Source: Inia geoffrensis
Lineage: Eukaryota > Chordata > Mammalia > Artiodactyla > Iniidae
Direction: 5' to 3'
NCBI GenBank assembly: GCA_036417435.1
Contig: CM070899.1
Location: 153,765,494-153,829,493, forward strand
DNA: 64,000 nucleotides
Shown piece after piece: positions 47,832-59,954 of this stretch. A model generated the notes under the pieces. It did no database searches. It was not told the origin of the DNA and saw only the letters and a list, made by a program, of their open reading frames with translations. Each line of letters opens with the position of its first letter. Positions within the stretch are counted from its first letter, which is position 1. The position numbers and the translations under genes are program-made.

Positions 47832-48116
47832 CCCTACAAATTGCTGCCTCTGGGTCTTTTTTCATGCTGTCTCACACCAGAAGGCCTTCCTTCAGTCCTG
47901 CCTGTTGAAATGCCCCCTGTCCTTAAACAGCCAGTTCAGATGCCAAGCCTTCTAGGAAACAAGTCCTGGATGATCTCCACCCTTACCTTTTACACTGTAG
48001 GTTCTCAGAATCCTTTCTGTGAATCACTGAAATGCTTATCACTTAAGATGTTTACAATAATTTGTGTTCTGTACTATTATTTTGTATTGTTCCTATTGTT
48101 TCTCCCTTGTATTTTA

Positions 48117-48458
48117 TATATTTATTTATTTATTTTTGGCTGTGTTGGGTCTTTGTTGATGCACGCGGGCTTTCTCTAGTTGCAGCGAGCTGGGGCTACT
48201 CTTCGTTGCGGTGTGCGGGCTTCTCATTGCGGTGGCTTCTCTTGTTGCGGAGCCTGGGTTCTAGGCGCGTGGGCTTCAGTAGCTGTGGTGTGTGGGCTCA
48301 GTAGTTGTGGCTTGCTGGCTCTAGAGTGCAGGCTCAGTAGCTGTGGCGCACGGGCTTAGCTGCTTCACAGCATGTGAGATCTTCCAGGACCAGGGCTCAA
48401 ACCCGTGTCCCCTGCACTGGCAGGTGGATTCTTAGCCACTATGCCACCAGGGAAGCCC
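48117..48458 (-). mobile_element. Long CHR-type SINE, antisense
   Basis: About 340 bases, flanked by an exact 16-bp duplication, tctcccttgtatttta, at 48101-48116 and 48459-48474. Tail of TATTTATT units at 48117-48134. It ends about 340 bases before SH3GL3 exon 2. Confidence 0.95.
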
Positions 48459-48798
48459 TCTCCCTTGTATTTTAGTTGACTGTTGGTATATGAACTCTTT
48501 TGCTGAACTGTGGGTGCCTGGATGACCAAGATTAATCTTATTTATGTTTCTACTAGAGCAACTACCATGTGTTTTACATATAGTAGGTGCATAATAAATA
48601 TTTGTTGAATGAGTGAGGAACGTGTATCTCCCTATGTTCTTAGCTATGGTTACTCCTTCCAACAATTTTCTTAAAGGACTTAATTCAAAAAAATCCAAGC
48701 TGAACCTGAGTTTTTTTGTTTTTGTTTGTAATAATTTGGGTAAAATACTGTGATAACAAATGATTGTACAGTACAATTACTTGTGTTTATTTCTACAG

Positions 48799-48867
48799 CT
48801 GTTTAGTGAAAAAATAAGTGGCGTTGAAGGAACGAAACTAGATGATGAATTTCTTGACATGGAAAGG
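48799..48867 (+). CDS. SH3GL3: SH3GL3 exon 2 (endophilin-A3, start of BAR domain)
   Basis: A 69-base exon bounded by a 'ttctacag' acceptor and a 'gtaaga' donor, phase 0 at both ends. It encodes 23 residues that include 'EGTKLDDEFLDMER'. This matches residues 16-38 of endophilin-A3 and differs from A1 (which has DDDFKEMER), so the paralogue is SH3GL3. Endophilins bind and curve membranes through an N-BAR dimer and recruit dynamin and synaptojanin through a C-terminal SH3 domain during vesicle endocytosis. This exon covers the transition from the amphipathic helix 0 into helix 1. One residue differs from the human protein as I recall it (GVEG for GAEG). Exon 1, with the start codon and about 15 residues, is not in the window. 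Confidence 0.95.
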
Positions 48868-50784
48868 GTAAGAGAACATTTTGATGTAAATTATCTTATA
48901 AATTTGACTTTCATTGTGATGTGATATATACTGATACTGTAAAGGATACTAGAGTGGGGATCCAGGATGTTTGAATTCAGGTGTGGATTATGGAATCCAA
49001 AAGGCAGTGCTTTCATACTTAAAGGTCCTTAAAATAAAGACCTTGGACCGTGGGAGATGGGATATGGCTAACTGGTTCCCTCTAGTGGACAAGAGTCAGA
49101 ATGCTCAAAAGATGGTCCATCTTGGCAAACAGTGTAGGCCAAAGTGATTGTGATTTAATATCTTGGAGAGTCGAAATGTGTTACTGGGAGGAGGCTCTTC
49201 GAATATATAAATATTGATTTAATGTGTGGAAGACTCTGACCCTGTTCCCACGTGTTTCAGCAGCTGCATAACAAGTAAGTTTTATCCACTGGAACCAGCC
49301 ATGTCAATCAACTTGGATAAGCTGGTTTCAGAGTTTCCTGACGGGTGACACAAGGATGATAATGTGTGCTCTGCTTGCCTCATGTGGATGTTTTGAAAAT
49401 TATGCAGAAAAATTAACGTGTATGAAAGCATTTAAAAAATACAATGAGCACGTTACAGACGTGATTGTTAACACATGACAAAGGAAGACTGTAGAGTCTC
49501 GGTACCTGAACAAGCTTCCTGGTCAATTGTGTGATGTAGTTTAGGTGGAGGCAGAAGTGGGACCATCACTAACTATCAGCTTCCTCAGGTCCTTTCCCCT
49601 TTGTTTTGGGACCTTTAAACATAGCCTAGTTTTAATAATTAGAGTCCCCAGGTGAGAGAGGGCAGAGAGAAAGCAAAGCATCTTTCCTCAGGTGTAACAT
49701 GGAGGATACAGGCTATAGCAGGTCGTAGAGCTTTCAGCAGATTCTGGGGAAGGAAGTCCAGCCCCAGACTGTGCCTTGGGGGTGTAGGGGTTACTGTCTT
49801 CAGGATACTCTGGACCTGGCCACACTGTCCTCCAGGGAGCTTCTTATTTTCTGGATGAGCACAATTAATTTTCTAGAAATGTTAAGGCCTTGATAGAAAG
49901 CTTATTTTGTTTTGCTTTTGGAAAAAGTTAGTTTCTGAAGATTGAAAAACATAGAACATTTAAACATCATTGGCATACCTAAAATTACTTAAAAAATCTC
50001 TTGATAAGTAAAGATATTTGTGTAACTTTATTACTAATAAAATGATTCAGTTGAGATGTTAAGTTTAAAAGTACATTTCAATAATTTTAGTTTCAGTTGT
50101 TGGACTGAGACCCCTCTTGTTTACTTCCTTCCCCTCCCAAAACCTGAATGAGTGACAGAAGAAATACAAAAAGAAAATCTATTATCTGTCTTATTACAGC
50201 AGTGAAAAGCATGGAATTATTTAATAGGTCAGGAAGTTTTAAGGACTTTCTAGAAGAGGTGAATTAGGTAAAATATGAGGCCACTAAAAGGAAAAAGAAT
50301 GTTTTAAAAAATTATAGAAAGATGTATCATGTAATCTATCAGGAAATTATAACAGTTATGAACCATTATGCATCATTTAACATGGCATCTGAATATGTTA
50401 GGTAACAGCTGTCAATGCATAGAGAACTGACAAAAATCAGAGTAAAAGATTTTGCATACCTTTCTCATAAAGTAACAGATAAATAATAGATAGGCTCATA
50501 GAGAATTTTCATAAAATATGACTATTGACTTTGATTGTAAATAATATAGATATTTGCATTCCTCAAATTGAGAATTCATTTCAAATTTCTTTAAAACAAT
50601 TTCAATAATCAATTATTTATTGGGATATGGGGGAAAAACTCAACAAATTTCTCAAAGTAAAATCATAGAACACAAGGATTACAAGGAAGGTATAGTTGCC
50701 AAATTCTGGATGTTTGGAAATGGTAGAACATGTAAAAATAATTCTTGTTTCAAGAGGAAATGAAAAGTAAAATTAAAGATCACT

Positions 50785-50988
50785 GGGCTTCCCTGGTGGC
50801 GCAGTGGTTGAGGGTCCGCCTGCCGATGCAGGGGATGCAGGTTCGTGCCCCAGTCTGGGAAGATCCCACATGCCGCGGAGCGGCTGGGCCCGTGAGCCAT
50901 GGCTGCTGAGCCTGCGCGTCCGGAGCCTGTGCTCCGCAACGGGAGAGGCCACAACAGTGAGAGGCCCGCGTACCGCAAAAAAAAAAAA
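50785..50988 (+). mobile_element. CHR-2-type SINE, near full length
   Basis: About 204 bases from 'gggcttccctggtggcgcag' to 'gcgtaccgc' and an A-run. Flanked by aaagatcact at 50775-50784 and 50989-50998. It is one of the best-preserved SINEs here and suggests recent activity. Confidence 0.97.
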
Positions 50989-51343
50989 AAAGATCACTTA
51001 GTCATGAGAACTGTCTATGTCAAAATCTGTGATATATGGCTAAGTCTTCAGTGCATTTAATAGAAAATAAATTGTTGGAAGAGAGTGAATAAATCATTCA
51101 AGTCAAAAAGCTAGGAAAATAACAGCAAAGTAAATCACTCTAGGTGGAAGGAAGAAATCAATACAGATAAATGAAATTAATAAAATATAAAACAATAATA
51201 ACAAAAAGGTAGAATCAATAAATAAAACCAAGAAGTCTTTTTTTTTTTTTTTTGAAAGACCACCTCTACTAAGTGTGAGCAAGAGAGGGAAAAGGGAAAA
51301 CACAAACTATCTAAGGATTTAGAGGGATATAATGACAGATGTG

Positions 51344-51448
51344 GATTTTTTTTGAATTTTATTTTATTTATTTTTTTATACAGCAGGTTCTTATTAGTTA
51401 TCCATTTTATACCTATTAGTGTATATATGTCAATCCCAATCTCCCATT
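51344..51448 (-). mobile_element. Short L1 3' end fragment, antisense
   Basis: 'tacagcaggttcttattagt' and 'gtatatatgtcaatcccaat' are words of an artiodactyl L1 3' UTR, preceded by a T-rich tail. Confidence 0.75.
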
Positions 51449-52189
51449 TCTTTAAATTAAAAGAAAAAAAAGATTATTATAAACAGGTGTCAGAAATCAG
51501 GGCTGCCAGCAGCTCTTTAACCCAAGGGCTGAGGTCTGGGAGTGTCAGTGGCACAGGCTTTGGGCACCTCAGGGGTAGGGTACCAACACAGATGGAAATT
51601 CCAGATTTAATCTACCAACAAAGACGCCCTCACACCAGGCAGGCTTTACAAAAATAATTTTCACCTCTCTGCTTTCCCTTGTTTGTCCTGATGGTTTGCT
51701 GAGATATTTGCATTGCAGTTTCCTAACCTGAACACACATACCCACCCCCTGATGTCCTCAGTTATTCTAGAAGGGAGGTTTTGTTTTAAATTTTTCTGTT
51801 TTTAAACTACATGAGTTATTTTTTTCAGTGTTCAACTTGATTGCCTATTTTTGCCAACGTGTTTAGTGGCATCCTCTTTAATTTGTAAAGGGTTTATTCC
51901 TTGTATTGATTCCTGGGCTGTCCTGGAAGCACCATCAGTATGTGTACATCAAGGCCTGTGAGTTTTAGGCCATTTGTTTCTTGGCATTTTTTTCCCCCAA
52001 AGAAGTAGAAGAGTCTAAGTAGAAAGTATTCCCGCCTCTACCTCCTCTCATCCTCACCCCTCAGAGGTGACTCCTAGGTACCTGGTGGCTTTTCATGTCC
52101 AAAGAGGGTTGTATACATGGAATGACCACTCTACGTTGTGTTTTAATTAATATTGAATATATATAAAGTTATAAATCTAAAACCTAGTT

Positions 52190-52564
52190 TTTTTTCTTTT
52201 TTTAAAATTAATTTTTATTGGAGTATAGTTGCTTTACAATGTTGTGTTAGTTTCTGCTGTACAGCACAGTGTATCAGTCATATGTATACATATATCCCCT
52301 CTTTTTTGGATTTCCTTCCCATTTAGGTCACAACAGAGCATTGAGTAGAGTTCCTGTGCTACACAGCAGGTTCTCATTAGCTATCTGTTTTATGCATAGT
52401 AGTGTATATAAGTCAATCCCAATCTCCCAATTCATCCCATCCTCCCTTCCCCCCTTGGTAACCATACATTTGTCCTCTACGTCTGTGACTCAATTTGTGC
52501 TTTGCAAATAAGTTCATCTCTACCATTTTTCTAGATTCCACATATAAGCGATATTATGCGATAA
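52190..52564 (-). mobile_element. 5'-truncated L1 3' end, antisense, with TSD
   Basis: T-rich tail (52188-52215), then 'tggagtatagttgctttaca' and on to 'attccacatataagcg'. Flanked by an exact 11-bp duplication, aaaacctagtt, at 52179-52189 and 52565-52575. Confidence 0.95.
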
Positions 52565-52575
52565 AAAACCTAGTT

Positions 52576-53175
52576 CTTCTTAAGCCTTAAACTGCACATA
52601 TGGATTTTATTTATAAATTAGTAATTTCATTATAAAAATGATGATCATTTTTAGTTAATCTTCATTTTAGTTTCCATTAAGTCATAAGCTGAACAGATGA
52701 AATCCTTATACATTTGTCACCAACTAGTTACATAATTAAGCAAATTCCCTTAATGCAAATTCCTGCAATACAAATGCAGTGCATAGGAGTCCCTCAAACT
52801 TAACATCAAATCTAAAACACGATTTTCTTATGCACTTACATTTCTTGTAACTCTAATAAAATATAAACATTAAGTTATCAAATTTTCTTAAACATTTCAA
52901 AGGTCTTCATAAACAATTGAACATACTGAAGAGAGTTCAAAGTTTACAAAACTCGTTACCAGGTCAAGTACACATACACACAGGCACCTTCCCACACACA
53001 GAGCTAGCACACGTGTATCAGTAATGTGGGTTTGATTCATTTCTTCATTTCTGTACTGTCTTTTTAAACCTTCCTGGGGCCCCAAATTTAAGCATTCAGC
53101 CAAGGGGAACAAATACAATTTCAGGTTGGATGAGAGTGCTTCGTTGAAAGCTCCTGACCCTGAACAGATCATAGA
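52576..53175. other. Repeat-poor AT-rich segment of intron 2
   Basis: About 600 bases without recognised repeats, AT-rich with words such as 'aatgcaaatt' (octamer-like, near 52755). It could be conserved non-coding DNA, but nothing here proves it. Confidence 0.3.
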
Positions 53176-53179
53176 TTTT

Positions 53180-54320
53180 TAAATGACAAAAATGAGTTTT
53201 TTTGTATTAGACATCACTCCCGGCTTGCTTTTTTCCTTAGCAACGTACAGTGGACGTCTTCCTAGTACCTATAGATCTTCTGTGTATTTTCCCCCTGTGA
53301 TTAAAGAGTATTCCTTACTTGGATGTTTCACAATTTATCAAGTCAATCTCCTATTGATTGTAATTTAAGTTGTTTTCAGTTTTTATGACTATGAAAATGG
53401 TCTAAGAAACATCTTTTTACCCCCGTGCAGTTTACTGGTATGTTTCTAGATGCTAAGCCCCTGGAAGTATGATAGATGGTACATTAATAGGTACCTCACC
53501 TTGATCTCAAAAAGATCATATCATTTAGCACTCCTATTGTATATGAAAGGGCCCATTACTCCATACCTGTATAATACCTTATATGGCGTCTAGTCAATTA
53601 AAAAAGATTTTTGGGGGGTCAGTCTGGTGAGTGGAAAGTATCTCCTTTTAATTTATGATTTTCCTGAATATTTTGTCAAATGTTTATAAGCAACTTGTAT
53701 TTCTCCTCTTTTGTGCATTGCCTTCTTTCTAGTCAGGTTGCTTTTTTTTTTTAATGGGAGTATGGAGTATAATAGATACTAACCCTTTATTTTTTTGCAT
53801 TTTAGTTTCTGTTCACCACTTTTATCAAACTTCATGTATTGTGTCTTTTCACCGTTCCATTTGAAATTTTATGGAGTCAGAATTTTGGTCTTTTCATCTA
53901 TGATGCTTGGATTTCGGTGATGCCTGGAATATGCTTTCCACCCCAGTATTTCAAAATATTCTGCATAGTTTAGTACTTTTACAGTTTGTTTTTAGGTCCG
54001 TATTTTTAATCCTGTATGTAGTGTGATGTATGAATCTAACTTTATTATTAATTTGCCACGTTTTAACCAAAAAAAGAAAAAATTGAAAGTGTGATAGGCT
54101 TTGAATTACTTTTACATGTTAATTGGGGGAGGATTTACATATTTCCAAAACTGAATTTTCCCATCTAGGAATGTGGCTTTTCAAGTATGTATTGTACATT
54201 TCTCATAATATTTCTTCCTCGTTATTGCTTATTTTTTAACTGCTGCTCTTATGAGCGGGATCTCCTTTTCCTTTAAAACATTTTCTTTTGGGCTATTGAT
54301 GGTATAAAGTAAAGCTATTG
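53180..54320 (-). mobile_element. Ancient L1 fragment, antisense
   Basis: Reversed L1M-like 3' region ('caagtcaatctcctattgat', 'gtttctagatgctaagcccc', 'aagcaacttgtatttctcct'). Diverged; boundaries approximate. Confidence 0.55.
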
Positions 54321-54341
54321 AAATGTGCATAGTTAACTTTT

Positions 54342-54542
54342 TTTTTTTTTCCGGTACGCGGGCCTCTCACCGTCGTGGCCTCTCCCGTTGCGGAGCACAG
54401 GCTCTGGACACGCAGGCTCAGCGGCCATGGCTCACGGGCCCAGCCACTCCGCGGCATATGGGATCTTCCCAGACCGGGGCACGAACCCATGTCCCCTGCA
54501 TCGGCAGGCGGACTCCAAACCACTGTGCCACCAGGGAAGCCC
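54342..54542 (-). mobile_element. CHR-2-type SINE, antisense
   Basis: About 200 bases flanked by an exact 14-bp duplication, catagttaactttt, at 54328-54341 and 54543-54556. The T-run at 54342-54350 is the reversed A-tail. Confidence 0.97.
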
Positions 54543-55197
54543 CATAGTTAACTTTTATTGTACAGTCTCACATTCATTTTCTGGTTAACCAACAGCCAGA
54601 GTATCCAGGAATGGTTTTGAGGAAGGAAAGATTCAGTCTTAACCTGGCAGGGAAACCTTTGTTGTTAGCATCTTCTGCCCACAGAACAGAATAATATGTT
54701 TTTCAGTGATAATATTGATACTAGTGATGATGATTCTTTTGTCGTTGGCTTACTGAGGTAGTTACTCATATGAATCCTTATTATGGCATCCTTATACAAG
54801 TACAGAAATTCAAGTTCACCCAGCAAATAAGGAAAGTTTGGCTCAGAAATGTCTAGTCTTGGTTTTGAGAGACCTTCAAGCACAACCAGTAATCTAGTGG
54901 AGCATAATAACTTGTCCAAGTTTCCTAAGTATTACATTAATATTCATTTTAATGTTGAATAAGAAGTTAGTGTTCTCCACCACCATTGGGAGGAGCAATT
55001 ATTGGAAGGATGTCCCAGAATCAAAAAGTTAAGAAAATATTACCTCTTCCAAAAATGTTGAAAATGTCCATTTGGATTAAAATCATTAAATGGTGTTATA
55101 AATATTAACTTGATCAAATTTATTTCTCTGTTTGTTTTTCTGTAGAATTCACTGTTTGTCATTTACCAATATCTTCATGTGTTTCTCTTTTTTTAAG

Positions 55198-55270
55198 AAA
55201 ATAGACGTTACCAATAAAGCTGTTGCAGAAATTCTTTCAAAAGCTACAGAATATCTTCAGCCGAATCCAG
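55198..55270 (+). CDS. SH3GL3: SH3GL3 exon 3 (N-BAR domain)
   Basis: A 73-base exon with a T-rich 'ttttttttaag' acceptor and a 'gtaaag' donor. It enters in phase 0 after exon 2 and leaves one base of the next codon. It encodes 24 residues (about 39-62) such as 'KIDVTNKAVAEILSKATEY' followed by LQPNP. This is BAR helix 1, running up to the helix-1 insert that endophilins push into membrane. Two residues differ from human SH3GL3 as I recall it (KAV for KVV, KAT for KTT). Joining to exon 2 restores the conserved MERKIDVT junction. No stop, frameshift or splice defect is visible. Confidence 0.95.
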
Positions 55271-56426
55271 GTAAAGTTAGAAGATGTCTTGAAATATTCA
55301 ATTGTTCATTCGCTGTCACAGATTCTAATAACCTAGGTTTACTGAGCGTATGGTTGACGTGATCTAGAAACAATGTCCTCTGTGTCCGAATAACGAAATT
55401 CAGTTTTTTTAAGTTGAGTGACTGAAGGTAGTTGCAGTGAATCCTAGCTGATGACAAACAGAACAGACACTTCTGTGAACTATGGTGACGTTATTTGGGT
55501 GGAGTCTTGGTCTTAGCAGCAAGACACTGCTAAGCAAAGACATTTTTTTATGAGATGCTTCGGAAACCCCCTAAATATTTTGTCCATGTTTTCTTATTCA
55601 GCGGTTTCCTCTTCTTTTCTTTTTTAAAAAAAAATTTCTGCCATTCTGTTCTAACGGTGCCTGTGACTTTGAAATGGCTTTCACTTCGTGGCTTAAATGC
55701 TGATGAAGTGAGGTATGAGAGAAACATGAGAAGGTCCAGTGTTACCGCGGCTTCTGGGCAGGAGTCTTTTCACTCCCAGGTATTGAAGCAGCATCCCTTG
55801 ATGAAGTTTTCCTAAGTTCCAAACTATAGAAACCAATAGAGGGCGTCCAAGCTTTGAATTCTGTGGCTTTCCAAATCTGCCTTTACTTTGTATGAATTTA
55901 TTATTTGCACATAATTATCATGATTGCCTCGGCTGTAGGAACCAGCACACATCCAACCATCTGAAAGTCTAGAAAATAAATTTAAAAACGTACATTGAAT
56001 AAAATATTATGTCCAGGCAGCATGGCAGGTATAGAATTCTTTAAAACCATACAGCTGATTATAGTTTTAAAAAGCATAATGATATATCTCTTCCTGGGCC
56101 TCGTCAGTGATTGAACCACACAAGTCCCTTTTCCTGATGAATCAGTCACCACATGTTTAGCAAATGCTCCCTCTAGGCAAGGGGGTTGCCTGGGTCCTGG
56201 GATATACGGTTGAGTTGGAAGGGAACCTGCCCTCAATGAGCTGACACTGGAATGGGGTAGGGAGGTACTGGCCAACGATGAAAGTGTCCACTTGGCCAGA
56301 CACCTCTGGTTATTCCTGGAGAAGAGGAAGGGAGGCCTAGCAGCCTCTCATTCCATTCAGTGGCCCTCAGTCACAGGACTGCTGCATCCCACGTCCCGCC
56401 CTGACAGTGGGGAGAGGAGCAGAGTG

Positions 56427-56459
56427 TGTGTGTGTTTGTGTGTCTGTGTGTCTGTGTGG
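56427..56459 (+). repeat. Short imperfect (TG)n run
   Basis: Imperfect TG/TC dinucleotides of about 33 bases ('gtgtgtgtgtgtttgtgtgt' and continuing). Confidence 0.9.
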
Positions 56460-56809
56460 CGGGAGAGTGAAGCCTGTGTGCGTGGGGACCAGGAGGATAA
56501 GTGCTTCAAGGATGAGGTGGGCAAGATTCAAAAAGACTGGCACCGTTGAGTGTCTAAAGCTTTGCTACTCGAAGCGTGGTCCATGGCCCAGGAGGATCGG
56601 CATCCCCTGAGAGACTGTGGGAAATGCAGAAACTTGGGCTCATCCCAGACTGACTGCATCAGACTCTACATTCTAACAGGATCCTTGGTGCTTTGCATGC
56701 ACAATAAATATGTAATTATTAAAATAAAAGACAATAAAAATTTACCCCTTAACAATCTAAAATTATCTCAACCACCACCTAGCCTACAGAATAAGTTCCC
56801 AAATCCTTA

Positions 56810-57180
56810 GCCTGGCGTTCAGTTCATAGTCACATTTCCCCCTCGGTGTTTCCTGATTTGTCCTGTATTAATTTCTTCTTTGGTCAGAGCAGCCTACTCT
56901 TTATCTGTTGGTTATAAACCATAATAAGCATTCCCCCTTCTTCATCTTACACTATTTCTGCACTTTTGGGGGGCATCTTTCCATCTTTCTTCAGCGTATT
57001 GTTATATTTTCCTTTCTGTATGCCACATCAGACTTTATTTGCATAATTACATCTTGTATTTTCTGCCTTCCAGTAACTAGAGTGTGAGCTCCTTGAGGTC
57101 AGAGGCTGTCTTGGGTCTCTCTGGGGTCCCAGTAATTAGCATGGTGTGTCACACAGAGCTGGGATTAGTAAACACTCATG
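56810..57180 (+). repeat. L2 LINE 3' end
   Basis: 'gtgagctccttgaggtcaga' and 'gtgtcacacagagctgggat' with the final 'agtaaacactcatgg' are the typical sense L2 3' end. Diverged. Confidence 0.6.
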
Positions 57181-57798
57181 GCCTAAGTCAGAGAAAGGAC
57201 TTAGTGGCCACCTATCATTTCCCTTGGGTCCAGGAGTGGAGCTGCACCTGAGGGACCATCGACACAGACTCCGGTTCCCCATGGGGGCATCTGTCTCCTA
57301 CCGGTTAGGCTTCCTAGACAGCAGTGTGCAGCGCAGTGGCCCTGTACCATGAAGTTAAATATCACCAGTCTGGATACACTCTTGGGGGTGGGGGGCTGTT
57401 AACCACCAGTTGGTTTGCAACATCCACCTCAGCAATTCTGTTCTTAGTTTGCAGTTGGTCCCCAGGAAAATTTGTCTGCTCAGGTGTCAGTGTCTGACTC
57501 AGTGAGTAAGCTGTGGGTGGGGTAATGAGAGCCCCAGTTACTATTATTTGGGAGTCAACAGTGTGTGCCATAATTTCTATTTTTCATCATGCTTGTGCAG
57601 CAGTGCCCTTAGCACCCACCCTGGTTAAGAATCTAGAAAACCATGCGAGTAACTTGGTCACACAAGTACCTTCCTGTCTCAGGGCTCTGACATTTTGTCT
57701 AGGGCAACCTTGATTTCTCCAGCCCCGTTTGTTACATGCTATGTATCTGTTACTCTGCCGTGCCATTTTAAGGAATTACAAATGATAATGTTTTTAAG

Positions 57799-57942
57799 CA
57801 TACAGAGCTAAGCTAGGAATGCTGAACACTGTGTCGAAGATCCGAGGACAGGTGAAAACCACGGGGTACCCACAGACGGAAGGCTTGCTGGGCGACTGCA
57901 TGCTGAAATACGGGAAGGAGCTCGGGGAAGGCTCCACTTTTG
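57799..57942 (+). CDS. SH3GL3: SH3GL3 exon 4 (helix-1 insert and helix 1/2 of BAR)
   Basis: A 144-base exon after a 'tttttaag' acceptor and before a 'gtgagt' donor. Its first two bases complete the Ala codon opened by exon 3 (phase 1), and it again leaves one base. It encodes about residues 63-111, including '[20 protein letters not shown]' and '[14 protein letters not shown]'. These match endophilin-A3; A1 has a KGPGYPQAE-type insert and AMLKFGREL. The segment contains the membrane-inserting helix-1 insert of the N-BAR dimer. One difference from the human protein as I recall it: GEGS for GEDS. The rest of the BAR domain and the SH3 domain are encoded beyond the window. Confidence 0.95.
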
Positions 57943-58066
57943 GTGAGTATTCCCACATCACCTGGGAGAGCTGAGAATGCATCCTTTGTCGATTTTAGGT
58001 TATGCACAAAACCTTCATTTTACCAACGCTTGTTATTTTTTTCATATTATCAAAGCAATACATGTT

Positions 58067-58210
58067 CGGGAATTCCCTGGCGGTCCAGTGGTTAAGAGCC
58101 TGCTGCTTCCACTGCAGGGGGCGTGGGTTTGATCCCTGGTTGGGGAACTAAGATCCTGCATGCCGAGTGGCCCAGCCAAAATATAAATAAATAAATAAAA
58201 ATTAAAAGAA
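58067..58210 (+). mobile_element. Short CHR-type tRNA SINE
   Basis: About 144 bases: 'ggaattccctggcggtccag', B-box 'gggtttgatccctgg', and a tail of AAAT units. Flanked by aagcaatacatgtt (58053-58066) and aagtaatacatgtt (58211-58224), 13 of 14 identical. Confidence 0.93.
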
Positions 58211-58820
58211 AAGTAATACATGTTTGTCGCAGGAAGTTTAGAAAACATAGGCAAGTAAAATAAAGGAAACTGCCAGCATCACCCATAGTTACCTACCCAG
58301 TGATGGGCCCCATTACACACTTTGCTGTATATCCTTTATAGCTTTTGTTTATTCTTATATATATTCACATACACCTTTAAAAAAATTAAAATGGGGTTAT
58401 AGTATACATACCCTAATTCCCTTTTGTAATCTGCTTATTCCCACTGGCTATAGCATGGTCCATGTCATAAGACCGTCTTCTACCATATTGTTTTTAGAGG
58501 CTGCCTAATATTCCATGTATCCACAGTTTGTTCAATCAATCCCATTTAGGATATTTAGATTTTTCTTCTTTATGTGGAAAAAAAATTACATAGCATTTAC
58601 GATAGGCACTTTCATGGATAAAGCTTTGGGAGTATCCAAGATTATGTTCTTAGATGAAATTCCTGGTAGTGAAGTTGCTGAGTCAAGAGTATGCCCGGCT
58701 GGGAGGCCCACAGGAGCGGTGGAGGTTGTCAGTCCAGGAGGCGCTGGGAGGGCTTCCTCGGGGTTGTGGGCTAGGAAGGCCGCCGCGAGGTGCCTCCTCA
58801 CATACCCCTCGTGGGCCTAG

Positions 58821-59954
<1,134 letters not shown>

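Larger units (their letters stand above)
47310..48625 (+). repeat. L2 LINE fragment, split twice
   Basis: Sense L2 3' region: 'tctggcctctgcctaccttt', 'attgctgcctctgggtcttt', 'tctccacccttaccttttac', and the L2 end 'taggtgcataataaatattt' with 'gttgaatgagtgagga'. A MER5A (47656-47831) and a CHR SINE (48117-48458) interrupt it. Confidence 0.75.
48868..55197 (+). other. SH3GL3: SH3GL3 intron 2
   Basis: A 6.3-kb intron between a 'gtaaga' donor and a 'ttttttttaag' acceptor. It holds one sense and one antisense CHR SINE, antisense L1 ends and an old L1. The stretch from 48900 to 50770 is otherwise free of recognised repeats, as is 51450-52178. Confidence 0.9.
55271..57798 (+). other. SH3GL3: SH3GL3 intron 3
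   Basis: A 2.5-kb intron, relatively poor in repeats: a short TG-rich run (56427-56459) and an L2 end (56810-57180). No young SINE or L1 is present. Open frames in it have no recognisable products. Confidence 0.9.
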
